Source of the DNA: Spirochaetia bacterium
GTDB lineage: Bacteria > Spirochaetota > Leptospiria > Leptospirales > Leptonemataceae
Length of the DNA: 49,482 nt
Reading direction: 5' to 3'
NCBI GenBank assembly: GCA_009885105.1
Contig: VFLI01000067.1
Location: 1 to 49,482, forward strand
Made by a program: the position numbers and the translations under genes. The notes under the pieces are model-generated. The model ran no database searches. It saw only the letters and a program-made list of their open reading frames with translations, and had not been told where the DNA came from. Below, one piece after another: positions 25,449-33,621 of this stretch (positions are counted from its first letter, which is position 1; each line of letters begins with the position of its first letter).

Positions 25449-25724
25449 ATGCAACTTTCCTGGAACAAAAACAAAAAATATAGAAAAAATCCATATTTTT
25501 CCGATATTAGCTCTGTGCCCTGTCTCCTGGAATCTGAACTCATGAATTATGTGCTGGGCCGGGACGATACCCGAGACGTCCGGCTTCACATAGCCGACTG
25601 TGCCAAATGCAGGAAAACCATGGCCCGGCTCGAGCAGGAGCTGATCAAAGAAGCCCTGGAAATACAGAAACAATCCGCGGGTTTCAAACCGACCGGCCCG
25701 GCTCCCCGCGCCGCATCCCAATGA
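25449..25724 (+). CDS. Small zinc-finger (anti-sigma ZAS-like) protein
   Basis: 91 residues from the ATG at 25449 (an upstream in-frame ATG at 25413 is possible). The core is CLLESELMNYVLGRDDTRDVRLHIADCAKCRKTM, with the HxxxCxxC zinc motif of anti-sigma factors. No transmembrane helix follows and no ECF sigma gene is adjacent. Its TGA overlaps the ATG of the next gene by four bases, so it is translationally coupled to the exported FnIII-like protein and probably heads a transcript running into purM and rlmN. Confidence 0.65.
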   Translation: MQLSWNKNKKYRKNPYFSDISSVPCLLESELMNYVLGRDDTRDVRLHIADCAKCRKTMARLEQELIKEALEIQKQSAGFKPTGPAPRAASQ

Positions 25725-26350
25725 GTTTTTCCAGATCACTTCGATTTCTAACATCTTCCATAATTTTCTCGGGTTGCACTGCCTCCGCTTCCATCTTCGC
25801 GCAGGACCAGCTTTTCCGGCTTGAATGGTCGGCTCAGCCCTCAGTCCGATATCGACTCCAGATAGCTCGCATGCAGGATTTTATCCTTCTGGAAAAGGAG
25901 ACTCAAATAGAAGGAAACCTGGCGGAAGTCGCTCTGTCATCCGGCGAGTATTTCTGGCGTGTTCAGGCGCAGGACAGTCAGGGCCGCAGCAGTCCCTGGT
26001 CGGATCCCGAAAAAATTTCAGTGGACGACTCAAAGCCGGCCGCGACAGCTGCGACTCGCCCCGCGCCTGCTCAGGGAAACGATCAGAGATATGAATACTA
26101 TCGACTGGAAGCGGGAAAAAAACTGATTCTGCGTTTTGAAAGCTATGACGAACAGTCCGGACCGGGTAAAATTTATGCACGTATCAATGAAAATGAATTT
26201 TCTGAAATCCCGTCAGGTTATCTGGAACTGCGCCGGGCAGGCAGTTATCGTATCGAATGGTATGCCCTGGACCAGGCAGGCAACAGAAGCAGCGCTCATG
26301 TCCGATTTATACTGATCGACACGGCAGACGCTTCTGCAAATTATGAATAA
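25721..26350 (+). CDS. Exported FnIII-like protein of unknown function
   Basis: 209 residues from the ATG at 25721, which overlaps the preceding stop (ATGA). A signal peptide ends around SIFAQ; a Cys at IFSGCTAS could also make it a lipoprotein. Residues about 28-95 look like a fibronectin type III unit (FRLEWSAQPSVRYRLQIA ... GEYFWRVQAQDSQGRSSPWS). A Pro/Ala-rich linker precedes a second beta-rich unit ending GSYRIEWYALDQAGNRS. Such domains are common in spirochaete periplasmic or outer-membrane proteins. Its TAA shares one base with the purM ATG (TAATG). Confidence 0.65.
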   Translation: MSFSRSLRFLTSSIIFSGCTASASIFAQDQLFRLEWSAQPSVRYRLQIARMQDFILLEKETQIEGNLAEVALSSGEYFWRVQAQDSQGRSSPWSDPEKISVDDSKPAATAATRPAPAQGNDQRYEYYRLEAGKKLILRFESYDEQSGPGKIYARINENEFSEIPSGYLELRRAGSYRIEWYALDQAGNRSSAHVRFILIDTADASANYE

Positions 26351-27435
26351 TGTCGTCACAACCCGCAGCGCCGGAGGAAGGTTCCGCCGCCTATAAAGCA
26401 GCCGGTGTTGATACAGCGGAGGGACAGCGTTTCGTCCGCATGATATCCCGGTCCGTTGAATCCACCTACGGTAAAAGCGTTATCCGGAATCCCGGCGGAT
26501 TTGCCGGATTGATCGACGCTTCATTCTTAAAAAAATACGATCAGCCAGTTCTGGTTTCGTCAACCGACGGAGTGGGAACAAAACTGCAGCTGGCCCGGCT
26601 CTTCAACAGACACGACACTGTCGGCGTTGATCTTGTGGCGATGTGTTCCAATGACATACTGGTCACCGGCGCCCTTCCGCTCATTTTTCTTGATTACATA
26701 GCCGTCGGCAGAGTGCAGGCAGAAAACCTGGCAGTCCTGATCGAATCGATCAGCGACGGCTGCCGGCAGTGCGGCGCTTCGCTCATGGGCGGAGAAACCG
26801 CAGAACATCCAGGAACCATGAAGGACGACGAATACGATCTTGCCGGATTTATGGTCGGAGTCTGTGAAAAATCAAAACTGCTGGATGGAAAAAACATCCG
26901 CGCCGGCGACGCTGTGATCGGTCTTCCCTCATCAGGAATTCATTCCAATGGATTGTCGCTGGTGCGTAAAATTTTTATGCCTGACGGCGGATTACCGGAG
27001 TCTGCCGCAGACAGAGATTTTCTGATGAACGATATATTGCTAAAACCAACGTATATATATGAAAAACCGGTGCGCCAGCTTCTGGATTCGCAGCTGACCG
27101 TAAACGGCATGGTGCACATCACGGGCGGCGGTTTTTATGAGAATATACCGAGGATCGTGCCGGACCATCTCACGACAAAAATCGACAGGTCCGCTCTGAA
27201 TATTGACGAACCTTTTTTAACAATTCAGAGAAGAGGAAACCTCGCCGATCGGGATATGTTTTCCGTATTTAATATGGGAATCGGTCTTATGATTTTTGTT
27301 CCGGACATTTCCAAAAAAGACGTGCTTTCGTTGCTGGAAAGTCAGTGGAAAGATTTTGCGCCCGCTTCTCGCAGTCAGCCGCGAATCATCGGAACAATCA
27401 CAGACGGACAGAACCAGAGAGTCATCATTGAATAG
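26350..27435 (+). CDS. purM: Phosphoribosylformylglycinamidine cyclo-ligase
   Basis: 361 residues. It closes the imidazole ring of AIR from FGAM with ATP in de novo purine synthesis. AIRS-family motifs are clear: YKAAGVD, STDGVGTKLQLA (ATP/phosphate loop), GVDLVAMCSNDILVTGA, MGGETAEHPG and GLPSSGIHSNGLSLVRK. The ATG overlaps the preceding stop by one base and the 3' end overlaps the probable rlmN start, so the cluster 25449-28522 is very tightly packed. No other pur gene is in the window. Confidence 0.95.
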   Translation: MSSQPAAPEEGSAAYKAAGVDTAEGQRFVRMISRSVESTYGKSVIRNPGGFAGLIDASFLKKYDQPVLVSSTDGVGTKLQLARLFNRHDTVGVDLVAMCSNDILVTGALPLIFLDYIAVGRVQAENLAVLIESISDGCRQCGASLMGGETAEHPGTMKDDEYDLAGFMVGVCEKSKLLDGKNIRAGDAVIGLPSSGIHSNGLSLVRKIFMPDGGLPESAADRDFLMNDILLKPTYIYEKPVRQLLDSQLTVNGMVHITGGGFYENIPRIVPDHLTTKIDRSALNIDEPFLTIQRRGNLADRDMFSVFNMGIGLMIFVPDISKKDVLSLLESQWKDFAPASRSQPRIIGTITDGQNQRVIIE

Positions 27436-28522
27436 AGAACCCCAATCGAATACAGAGCTGCCGCCGAACGGTGAATCGTCTCTGCATGATTTGAATCTGA
27501 AAGGCAGAAGCGTCCATGAGTTGGAAGCATTATTCAAAGAAATCGGCGAGCCGGCATTTCGCGGTCGTCAGGCTTTTCGTCGCATCAACAAACATCTGAC
27601 TACGGACATCAATGAATTCAGCGATTTTCCCGCCGGACTCAGACACAGACTGGAAGGGAGCCTGCCGGACATGCCCGTCGTTCACAGTTCGGTGGATCCG
27701 GAAGGCACAGAAAAATGCATCTTCGACGCAGGATCAGACAGACGAGGCAATGAAAAGAAAATTGAAGCTGTCTGGATTGTTTCGCCGCGAAGACGCACTA
27801 TCTGCATCTCATCACAGATAGGCTGCACACTGAACTGTACATTCTGCGCCACCGGCACGCTGAAATTCCAGGGCAATCTGGAAACCTGGCAGATCGTCGA
27901 ACAGGTCTACTCTTTCATGAGGCGACGCGGCGAAAAAGCCACGAACATTGTGTTCATGGGTATGGGAGAGCCGTTTTACAATTATGAAAATGTCATCAGG
28001 GCTGCTCGCATTCTGCATCATCCGGACGGACTGAACATGTCGGCGCGTCATATCACGATCAGCACGGCCGGCGTCATCACCGGCATTGAAAAATTTACTG
28101 TCTCGCGCGAGCCTTTCAATCTGGCCGTGTCGCTCAATCATCCGGATCTTTCAGAGCGGACGACCATCATGGATGTGAATAAAAAATTTCCTCTGGACAA
28201 ACTGCTGATCGCCGTAAGAAAATATACCAGAGAAATGGACAGAAAAATTACTTTTGAATATGTAATGATCCCCGACGTCAACATGGGCAGCGACAATGCG
28301 AGGAAACTCATCAAGATCGGACGATCCGTTCGATGCAAGATCAATCTGATTCCTCTCAACACGGGCCTGAAAGGATTCCGCCGGCCGACGCCGGATGAAG
28401 TTCTGGAATTCCAGAATATTCTGCTCGATGCGGATCTTGACGTGTTCAACAGAGGATCGCCGGGTCTGAATATCAATGCCGCCTGCGGCATGCTGGCCCT
28501 TTCGCAGAAAGCGCCGGCATAG
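27428..28522 (+). CDS. rlmN: 23S rRNA/tRNA adenine-C2 methyltransferase (radical SAM)
   Basis: 364 residues from a TTG at 27428, preceded by AGAGAG six bases upstream; the open frame runs back to 27296 inside purM but that part is unlike RlmN. The radical-SAM cluster CTLNCTFCATG, the MGMGEP motif and the C-terminal NAACGML with the catalytic Cys identify RlmN, which methylates A2503 of 23S rRNA and A37 of some tRNAs. Its start overlaps purM by eight bases, an arrangement that suggests coupling. Cfr was considered, but the length and N-terminal domain fit a housekeeping RlmN. Confidence 0.9.
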   Translation: MNREPQSNTELPPNGESSLHDLNLKGRSVHELEALFKEIGEPAFRGRQAFRRINKHLTTDINEFSDFPAGLRHRLEGSLPDMPVVHSSVDPEGTEKCIFDAGSDRRGNEKKIEAVWIVSPRRRTICISSQIGCTLNCTFCATGTLKFQGNLETWQIVEQVYSFMRRRGEKATNIVFMGMGEPFYNYENVIRAARILHHPDGLNMSARHITISTAGVITGIEKFTVSREPFNLAVSLNHPDLSERTTIMDVNKKFPLDKLLIAVRKYTREMDRKITFEYVMIPDVNMGSDNARKLIKIGRSVRCKINLIPLNTGLKGFRRPTPDEVLEFQNILLDADLDVFNRGSPGLNINAACGMLALSQKAPA

Positions 28523-28591
28523 AAGCAGCAAACTGCGAATATTGCGCGCAGACATAAAGCCGCTCCGGCAGCTGCTCAGGGACGCGATAAA

Positions 28592-28945
28592 ATGTTTGAC
28601 CCCGGCAGGAAATACAGCATCCATGTTCCCATGTCAGTACTGCTTGAATTCAGCATGTTTCCCACGGACAAAGGCGAAAGCGTCAGCACCTATGTCTCTC
28701 GTATCATCGATCACATTGACCGCAGCGGGGCCGATTATCGCCTGACGCCGATGGGTACAGTGGTAGAAACCGAGACTCTGGAAGAGGCTCTGAAAATTAT
28801 TGGGGAAGCCTACGCTCTTCTTGAGGGAGACTGCAGCCGCGTTTACTCTTCTTTGAAACTCGACATCCGCAAATCGACAAAAGGCAGACTTCGCGGTAAA
28901 ATTGATTCAATAGAAGAAAAGCTAAAACGTCCTGTTAAGAATTGA
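28592..28945 (+). CDS. MTH1187/YkoF-like thiamine-binding-fold protein
   Basis: 117 residues. AGGGA lies nine bases before the ATG at 28592; a second in-frame ATG at 28631 begins the conserved domain. The body MSVLLEFSMFPTDKGESVSTYV ... DYRLTPMGTVVETETLEEALKII matches the short ferredoxin-like MTH1187 family (DUF77), some of which bind thiamine. The C-terminal helix IDSIEEKLKRP is typical. Downstream of rlmN on the same strand with a 69-base gap. Confidence 0.8.
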   Translation: MFDPGRKYSIHVPMSVLLEFSMFPTDKGESVSTYVSRIIDHIDRSGADYRLTPMGTVVETETLEEALKIIGEAYALLEGDCSRVYSSLKLDIRKSTKGRLRGKIDSIEEKLKRPVKN

Positions 28946-28973
28946 CCGGATAACAGAAGCTTCCGGCCCGGAT

Positions 28974-29360
28974 TTAGCGTCTAAGAATCTTATCGATAAG
29001 ATCCATGAGCCAGGCGACAAATCTCCAGAAAATGCCCTTACGGCTGTAACGATCCATCAGACTGTCCGCTTTGGACAGTTCTTCCGGTGTAAAATCGCGC
29101 CGGGTCGTATTTTCGTCAGATTCAACAACCAGCCGGTCCTTCTTGTCCTTCACATCGACAAGGCGAGCTTCAATCGATTCCCAGCCCAGGAGTTTAGCAG
29201 CCTCAAGACGGCGGTAGCCCGCCACCAGGTTGTTCTGAGGGTCGATCAGCACGGGGTGAAGCAGGCCCAGCCGGCGCATCGAGTCCTTTAAAGTCGTAAT
29301 ATCACCCGGATTCTTGCGAATTCGGTTTCCCACTTTGACGTCGCTGATTTTGATCCTCAT
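28974..29360 (-). CDS. ParB N-terminal-domain protein without HTH
   Basis: 128 residues from the ATG at 29360 (the frame stays open to 29453). The ParB/Srx-like part is DVKVGNRIRKNPGDITTLKDSM-RRLGLLHPVLIDPQNNLVAGYRRLEAAKLLG, including a GYRRL version of the CTP-binding GERR motif. The HTH and dimer domains of chromosomal ParB are missing. Instead the C-terminus ends in IFWRFVAWLMDLIDKILRR, an amphipathic or membrane-seeking helix. It is at the edge of a small accessory patch (Uma2, VapBC). It might be a CTP-switch protein attached to the membrane; no parS-like site noted. Confidence 0.75.
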   Translation of the reverse strand: MRIKISDVKVGNRIRKNPGDITTLKDSMRRLGLLHPVLIDPQNNLVAGYRRLEAAKLLGWESIEARLVDVKDKKDRLVVESDENTTRRDFTPEELSKADSLMDRYSRKGIFWRFVAWLMDLIDKILRR

Positions 29361-29506
29361 ATTTGTAAAAGGAAGTAACTTCGGCCTGTAAGGCAAGCTT
29401 TTTTGAGGGGTAAATTCAACTCCTGGGGCCGGGAAAAACTCTTGACTGATCATTGTTTTTTAATGAAATTGTATACAGAGTTGCCGGATGTCAGGAATAA
29501 CTTAAA

Positions 29507-30088
29507 ATGCTGGTAATCGAACCTTCCACACAGTTCAATTTTTCCCCGATTTCGCGAAGATACACTCTGGCGGAGTTTTCCGATCTACCTGAGCCGGATG
29601 AACATTCGAAACTGGAACTGATAGGGGGGATTCTATATATGACGCCGATGCCGGATTGGGAGCATGCAAAAGTTGTGGAGATGATTCTCAAGAAATTGAT
29701 GGCTCTCAAAGCGCCTGGAAAAATTTTCGTGCCGCGGGCTGGGATTACGACGGGTGAGAATACATGGATTGAACCGGATCTCTTCTATATTTCAGAAACA
29801 GGCTTGAAAAAACTCACCGGGCATCCAACCACGGCCGATCTGGTCGTTGAAGTCCTTTCGCAGGGAACAGAGGAATACGACAGAACTACAAAATCCGATA
29901 CGTACGCGGCTCTCGGCGTGGGAGAGCTCTGGCTCGTCGATTATCGAAAAAAGACTATCGAGGCGCGTGTCAATCCTCCAGGCGGGAAAGCATTCACGAG
30001 CATCGTAGTTTATGAAACCGGAGATGAACTGATCTCGCAGGCGATTCCAGATCTAAAATTTAAAATCGACGATGTTTTTTCTAAATAA
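29507..30088 (+). CDS. Uma2-family PD-(D/E)XK endonuclease-like protein
   Basis: 193 residues, normal for the family (formerly DUF820). Nuclease-fold residues visible are the Glu of LELIGGILYM, the Asp of WIEPDLFYIS, VVEVLSQGTEEYDR and the following KSDTYAALGVGELWLVDY. These proteins are very common in cyanobacteria and leptospires, often with transposons or toxin genes; the biological role is poorly known. An AGGA lies ten bases before the ATG. The gene is followed by a hairpin and an XRE-type remnant. Confidence 0.85.
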   Translation: MLVIEPSTQFNFSPISRRYTLAEFSDLPEPDEHSKLELIGGILYMTPMPDWEHAKVVEMILKKLMALKAPGKIFVPRAGITTGENTWIEPDLFYISETGLKKLTGHPTTADLVVEVLSQGTEEYDRTTKSDTYAALGVGELWLVDYRKKTIEARVNPPGGKAFTSIVVYETGDELISQAIPDLKFKIDDVFSK

Positions 30089-30091
30089 TTA

Positions 30092-30121
30092 GAAAGCCAA
30101 AGATGGATGCCCGTGGCTTTC
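30092..30121 (+). terminator. Hairpin after the Uma2 gene
   Basis: GAAAGCCA and TGGCTTTC form perfect eight-base arms around a 14-base loop starting four bases after the Uma2 stop. No T run directly after it, so termination is only probable. Confidence 0.4.
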
Positions 30122-30122
30122 G

Positions 30123-30239
30123 ATGATTCTTACCACTTTTTCTGATTTTTATAGCGAGCCGGAAAGGCGCGTGGATGTAATAGAGCTTAAAAGATTTGCA
30201 AGGGTCTACAAAAAGCCGATCTCCTATTTTTTGAGATAA
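30123..30239 (+). pseudogene. Remnant of an XRE-family HTH regulator
   Basis: A 38-codon frame ends with RRVDVIELKRFARVYKKPISYFL, which is the C-terminal half of the HTH_XRE domain as found in antitoxin-like regulators fused to or next to ImmA/IrrE peptidases (typical pattern RRVDVLELLRFARLYKKPLDYFL). The recognition-helix part and everything upstream are missing, and no peptidase part follows the stop. Most likely a decayed regulator left by rearrangement in the accessory patch; a functional micro-protein is less likely because no ribosome site is seen. Confidence 0.6.
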
Positions 30240-30263
30240 TACCTGATTTACAGTAGGCCAACT

Positions 30264-30653
30264 CTACACAATTTCAACCCTGGCGCTGCCCCGGTACGCC
30301 TCAAAAGCCTTGTCGCGAGTCAAGAGACTGCAGTCCAGGGCCTCCGCCAGAGCCAGATACGTCGCATCGTAGGCTGTGAAATTATCGCGCAGCGCATAAA
30401 TGCGGGATAAAAATGACGTATGACTGTATCTCAGAGCGGGAAAAACCGAAAGATCTTCAATGGCTTCTTTTGCCCGTTTTGATGTCAGCTGATTGGACTT
30501 AACGAATCGACGAATCACCTGGGCAACTTCAATATCAATCAGATGAGGGGCTGCGATCGCGCCTTCATTCTCCAGCAATCGATCCTTTGCCAAATCGGAT
30601 AATTCATTGTCCAGCAGATAATCGATCAAAACCGAGGCGTCCAGTACGATCAC
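30264..30653 (-). CDS. vapC: PIN-domain ribonuclease toxin (VapC/FitB type)
   Basis: 129 residues starting with a GTG that overlaps the antitoxin stop by four bases (GTGA). The four acidic active-site residues of PIN nucleases are in place: Asp5 (VLDAS), Glu42 (DIEVAQ), Asp96 (AYDATYLALAE) and Asp114 (LTRDKAF). VapC toxins cleave tRNA or rRNA when freed from the antitoxin. An intact toxin-antitoxin pair, since the partner gene directly precedes it. Confidence 0.9.
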   Translation of the reverse strand: MIVLDASVLIDYLLDNELSDLAKDRLLENEGAIAAPHLIDIEVAQVIRRFVKSNQLTSKRAKEAIEDLSVFPALRYSHTSFLSRIYALRDNFTAYDATYLALAEALDCSLLTRDKAFEAYRGSARVEIV

Positions 30654-30883
30654 CGGCTGTCCCTCTCTGCTCGAATAGCTTTCGCAGAATTCAATTGCTT
30701 TCCCGGTCGTTCCCGCAAAGCGATTCGGGATGACAACTCCTGGAGGGTGGGACGTTCCACAACCAACTTTAGCTCTGCCAGAAGGTAATCAGAAAGAGTT
30801 TTTCCGGCGGAAGCAGCCCGCGCCTTGAGAGTTCGATGAATACGATCCGGCACATGCCGTATCTGAATCATTTTTTCTTGCAT
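30650..30883 (-). CDS. vapB: Ribbon-helix-helix antitoxin (VapB/FitA type)
   Basis: 77 residues if the ATG at 30883 is used, 73 from the ATG at 30871; neither has a clear ribosome site, and an upstream ATG at 30913 is also in frame. The N-terminus IQIRHVPDRIHRTLKARAASAGKTLSDYLLAEL is the FitA-like RHH DNA-binding fold; the C-terminal half should wrap the toxin. Two palindromes at 30875-30914 overlap the start region, the expected autoregulatory operator. Overlaps vapC by four bases. Confidence 0.85.
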   Translation of the reverse strand: MQEKMIQIRHVPDRIHRTLKARAASAGKTLSDYLLAELKLVVERPTLQELSSRIALRERPGKQLNSAKAIRAERDSR

Positions 30884-30914
30884 GCAAGAATGATATTTGC
30901 ATGTTTCAAACATG
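30875..30914. promoter_or_regulatory. Twin palindromes, probable VapB operator
   Basis: TTCTTGCATGCAAGAA (30875-30890, perfect 16-base palindrome) and CATGTTT-C-AAACATG (30900-30914) lie at the 5' end of vapB. RHH antitoxins with their toxins typically bind such inverted repeats to repress their own promoter. The first palindrome includes the candidate start ATG at 30883, supporting the later start at 30871. Confidence 0.6.
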
Positions 30915-31030
30915 TCAATATTTTTCCGGCCCCTCTTGCCGAAAAATTCAGTTTGCAGTCACGTATACGCCGACAAAATTTCAATTGACCTGTAAAGCGC
31001 TCGGCAGGATTTGAGAAGATTGGAAACCCT

Positions 31031-32224
31031 ATGTTTGAACTACCAATTTCCGCCCAATACAATTTTCCCACAACGATTCGGTTTGGCGCCGGTATACGAA
31101 AAGAACTTCCCGATGCGATAAAATCCCGAGGTTTTTACCGGCCGCTTCTTGTAACGGACCGGATTCTGGCAGAGCTCCCCATAGTTCAGGAAATTTTTTC
31201 TTCTTTAAAAACCGCCGGCCTTTCGGCTGGTCTTTTTTCCGGTGTTCAGGGCAATCCGGTAAAATCCCAGGTGCTGAAAGGGGTGGAATCCTTCCATTCA
31301 ATCAACGCCGATTCTATCATCGCCGTGGGCGGCGGAGCGGCGATTGATGTGGCCAAAGCAATTCTTCTGATGGCGCATCATCCGGGCGATCTTTTCGATT
31401 ACGAAGACGGCAAACCGGACGGACGGCCCGTCGATAAAACAATACCATTTTTCATAGCGATTCCCACCACCGCCGGAACCGGCAGCGAAGCCGGCCGCAG
31501 CACAGTCATCTCCGACGATGCTACGCATGTGAAAAAAATTATTTTTTCGCCACGACTTCTGGCATCCATTGTATTTGTGGATCCAGAGCTCACGCTCGAA
31601 CTTCCTCCAGCCGTCACAGCATCCACGGGTATGGACGCTCTGACTCATCTGATGGAATCGTACCTGGCGCTGGGATTTCAACCTCTCTGTGACGGCATCG
31701 CTCTTGAGGGAATCCGGCTTGCAGCGAAGAGCCTGGTTCCCTGCGTGGAATTTGCGAAAAAAAAAGGCGACCGGACCGCAGAGCACGTGTACCACCGCGG
31801 TATGATGCTCAATGCGGCGCTCATGGGAGCCGTGGCGTTTCAAAAAGGATTGGGCGTGAATCATTCCTGCGCTCATGCTCTGTCGACTGTGTGCGACATG
31901 CACCACGGTCTTGCCAACGGAATCATGCTTCCCTATTCCATGCGATTCAATCTGGAAGCCGCGCCGGAAAAATTTCAAATTATGTCGAATATAATCGGTG
32001 AGACAGAAGGAAAAGGCGCGGTAAAAAGGGATTACATCATAGACTGGATTTTTGAACTTCAGAAAAAAACCGGCATACCGGCCAAACTCACCGCTGCCGG
32101 CGTGAAAAAAGAACAGATCGACGCTCTGGTGGGTGTGGCGGTGAAGGATGCCTGCCATCCATCGAATCCGCGGAAGGTCACACAGAAGGATTTCCAAAGT
32201 TTATTTACAGAAGCGATGGGCTGA
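31031..32224 (+). CDS. Iron-containing alcohol dehydrogenase (type III)
   Basis: 397 residues. It should interconvert a primary alcohol and aldehyde with NAD(P). The nucleotide site is GGGAAIDVAKA, followed by IPTTAGTGSEAGRSTVISD. Metal ligands are visible as Asp202 and His206 (GMDALTHLMESY), His282 (CAHALS) and His292 (HHGLANG). No signal peptide. The aldehyde dehydrogenase gene starts three bases after its stop region on the same strand, so the two probably form an alcohol-to-acid operon. Alcohol specificity is not readable. Confidence 0.9.
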   Translation: MFELPISAQYNFPTTIRFGAGIRKELPDAIKSRGFYRPLLVTDRILAELPIVQEIFSSLKTAGLSAGLFSGVQGNPVKSQVLKGVESFHSINADSIIAVGGGAAIDVAKAILLMAHHPGDLFDYEDGKPDGRPVDKTIPFFIAIPTTAGTGSEAGRSTVISDDATHVKKIIFSPRLLASIVFVDPELTLELPPAVTASTGMDALTHLMESYLALGFQPLCDGIALEGIRLAAKSLVPCVEFAKKKGDRTAEHVYHRGMMLNAALMGAVAFQKGLGVNHSCAHALSTVCDMHHGLANGIMLPYSMRFNLEAAPEKFQIMSNIIGETEGKGAVKRDYIIDWIFELQKKTGIPAKLTAAGVKKEQIDALVGVAVKDACHPSNPRKVTQKDFQSLFTEAMG

Positions 32225-32226
32225 TA

Positions 32227-33621
32227 ATGGGAAAACTGACAATCACAAACCCGGCCACGGAAGAAATAATCGGCGAACTTGAAGAAGACACAGAGAAAAG
32301 TCTGGGCGAAAAATTTGCGCTGGCGGACGCGGCGCAGAAATCGTGGAGCCTGACGCCGTTCAAGGAGAGAGCGGGCATTATTAAAAAGTTCCGGGATCTG
32401 CTGCTTGAGAATCTGGAAGTTCTCGCAAAAACGCTGACAGATGAAGTCGGCAAACCTATCACGCAGTCCCGTAATGAAATTCGGTCCGTGACATCGCGCA
32501 TCGATTTTTTTCTGGAACATACTGAGGGAGCCATCGAGACGGAAACAGTTCTGCGCACCTACGCAGCGGGCAAACGACTGGAGATGGAGGAAAAAATCTC
32601 CTACGATCCGCTCGGCACCATCGCCAATATCTCCGCCTGGAATTATCCCTATTTTGTCGGATCCAACGTGTTCATACCCGCTCTTCTGACAGGCAACGCT
32701 GTGATGTACAAACCGTCCGAATTCGCCGTTCTGACGGGACTGGCCATTGCGGATACTTTCAAACAGACGGGTCTTCCCGCGAACCTGTTTGTGCCTGTAA
32801 TTGGCGCCGGAAAAATCGGGACGGAACTTTTAAACCTTCCGGTTCAGGGAGTTTTTTTCACCGGTTCCTATGCGACGGGGATCAGAATCGCTCAGGCCCT
32901 GGCCGGAAGATTGATACGGGTTCAGATGGAACTGGGTGGAAAGGACCCGGTTTACGTGGCGGACGACGCCGACGCGCAAAAAGCGGCTGCCTCGCTGGCG
33001 GACGGAGCTTTCTACAATACAGGACAGAGCTGCTGTTCGGTGGAACGCATTTACGTGCATGAAAATATTTATGATAATTTTTTAGAATATTTTTTGAATG
33101 AAACGGCCTCCTTCCGCCTGGGCGACCCGCTCGATGACGCAACGTACATCGGGCCTCTGACCCGGGCAGCGCAGATATTGAATTTAAAAAGCCAGATACG
33201 GGACGCGGTGTCCAAGGGCGCCAAACTTCTCTGCGGAGGCGAAAGAGCTGACCGCCGCGGAAATTATCTGGAACCGGCCGTTCTTGTCGATGTGAATCAT
33301 GCCATGGATATTATGCGGGAAGAAAGTTTTGGGCCGGTGATCGGAATCCAGCGCGTGGAATCAGATGAAGAAGCTCTCACGATGATGAACGATACAGAAT
33401 ACGGACTGACAGCCGGCGTCTATTCTACAGATGCAGCGCGCGCGTCAAAGATACTTTCTCAGCTCAATGCGGGCAGCGTATACTGGAATTGCTGCGACCG
33501 CGTCAGCCCCCGGCTCCCCTGGACGGGAAGAAAACACTCAGGAATCGGCTCCACGCTTTCGCGGGCCGGCATCCAGGCATTCGTGCAGCCCCGCGCCTGG
33601 CATATGAAATTTCCGGAGTAG
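32227..33621 (+). CDS. NAD(P)-dependent aldehyde dehydrogenase
   Basis: 464 residues. Key ALDH motifs: ISAWNYPYFVGSNVFIPAL (oxyanion Asn), YKPSE, FTGSYATG (Rossmann loop), the general-base Glu in MELGGKDP, the catalytic Cys in NTGQSCCSVER, and EESFGPVIG. The length and the succinate-semialdehyde-like ELGGKDPVYV suggest oxidation of small aldehydes to acids. It follows the Fe-alcohol dehydrogenase by two bases and is convergent with gltA, whose stop abuts its own. The pair would feed acids to acyl-CoA synthetases such as Acs at 16259. Confidence 0.9.
   Translation: MGKLTITNPATEEIIGELEEDTEKSLGEKFALADAAQKSWSLTPFKERAGIIKKFRDLLLENLEVLAKTLTDEVGKPITQSRNEIRSVTSRIDFFLEHTEGAIETETVLRTYAAGKRLEMEEKISYDPLGTIANISAWNYPYFVGSNVFIPALLTGNAVMYKPSEFAVLTGLAIADTFKQTGLPANLFVPVIGAGKIGTELLNLPVQGVFFTGSYATGIRIAQALAGRLIRVQMELGGKDPVYVADDADAQKAAASLADGAFYNTGQSCCSVERIYVHENIYDNFLEYFLNETASFRLGDPLDDATYIGPLTRAAQILNLKSQIRDAVSKGAKLLCGGERADRRGNYLEPAVLVDVNHAMDIMREESFGPVIGIQRVESDEEALTMMNDTEYGLTAGVYSTDAARASKILSQLNAGSVYWNCCDRVSPRLPWTGRKHSGIGSTLSRAGIQAFVQPRAWHMKFPE

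Noticed and set aside
25336..25494. Longer N-terminus for the MshEN-like protein
   Set aside because: The added residues are unlike the domain family and overlap the promoter and start of the divergent zinc-finger gene.
27296..27427. Longer RlmN start inside purM
   Set aside because: The extra 44 codons are out-of-frame purM sequence without similarity to RlmN; the TTG at 27428 has an upstream AGAGAG.
28974..30913. Anti-phage defence island
   Set aside because: Uma2, ParB-like and VapBC genes occur together but no restriction, CBASS, retron, Gabija or similar core enzyme is present, so a defence claim is unsupported.
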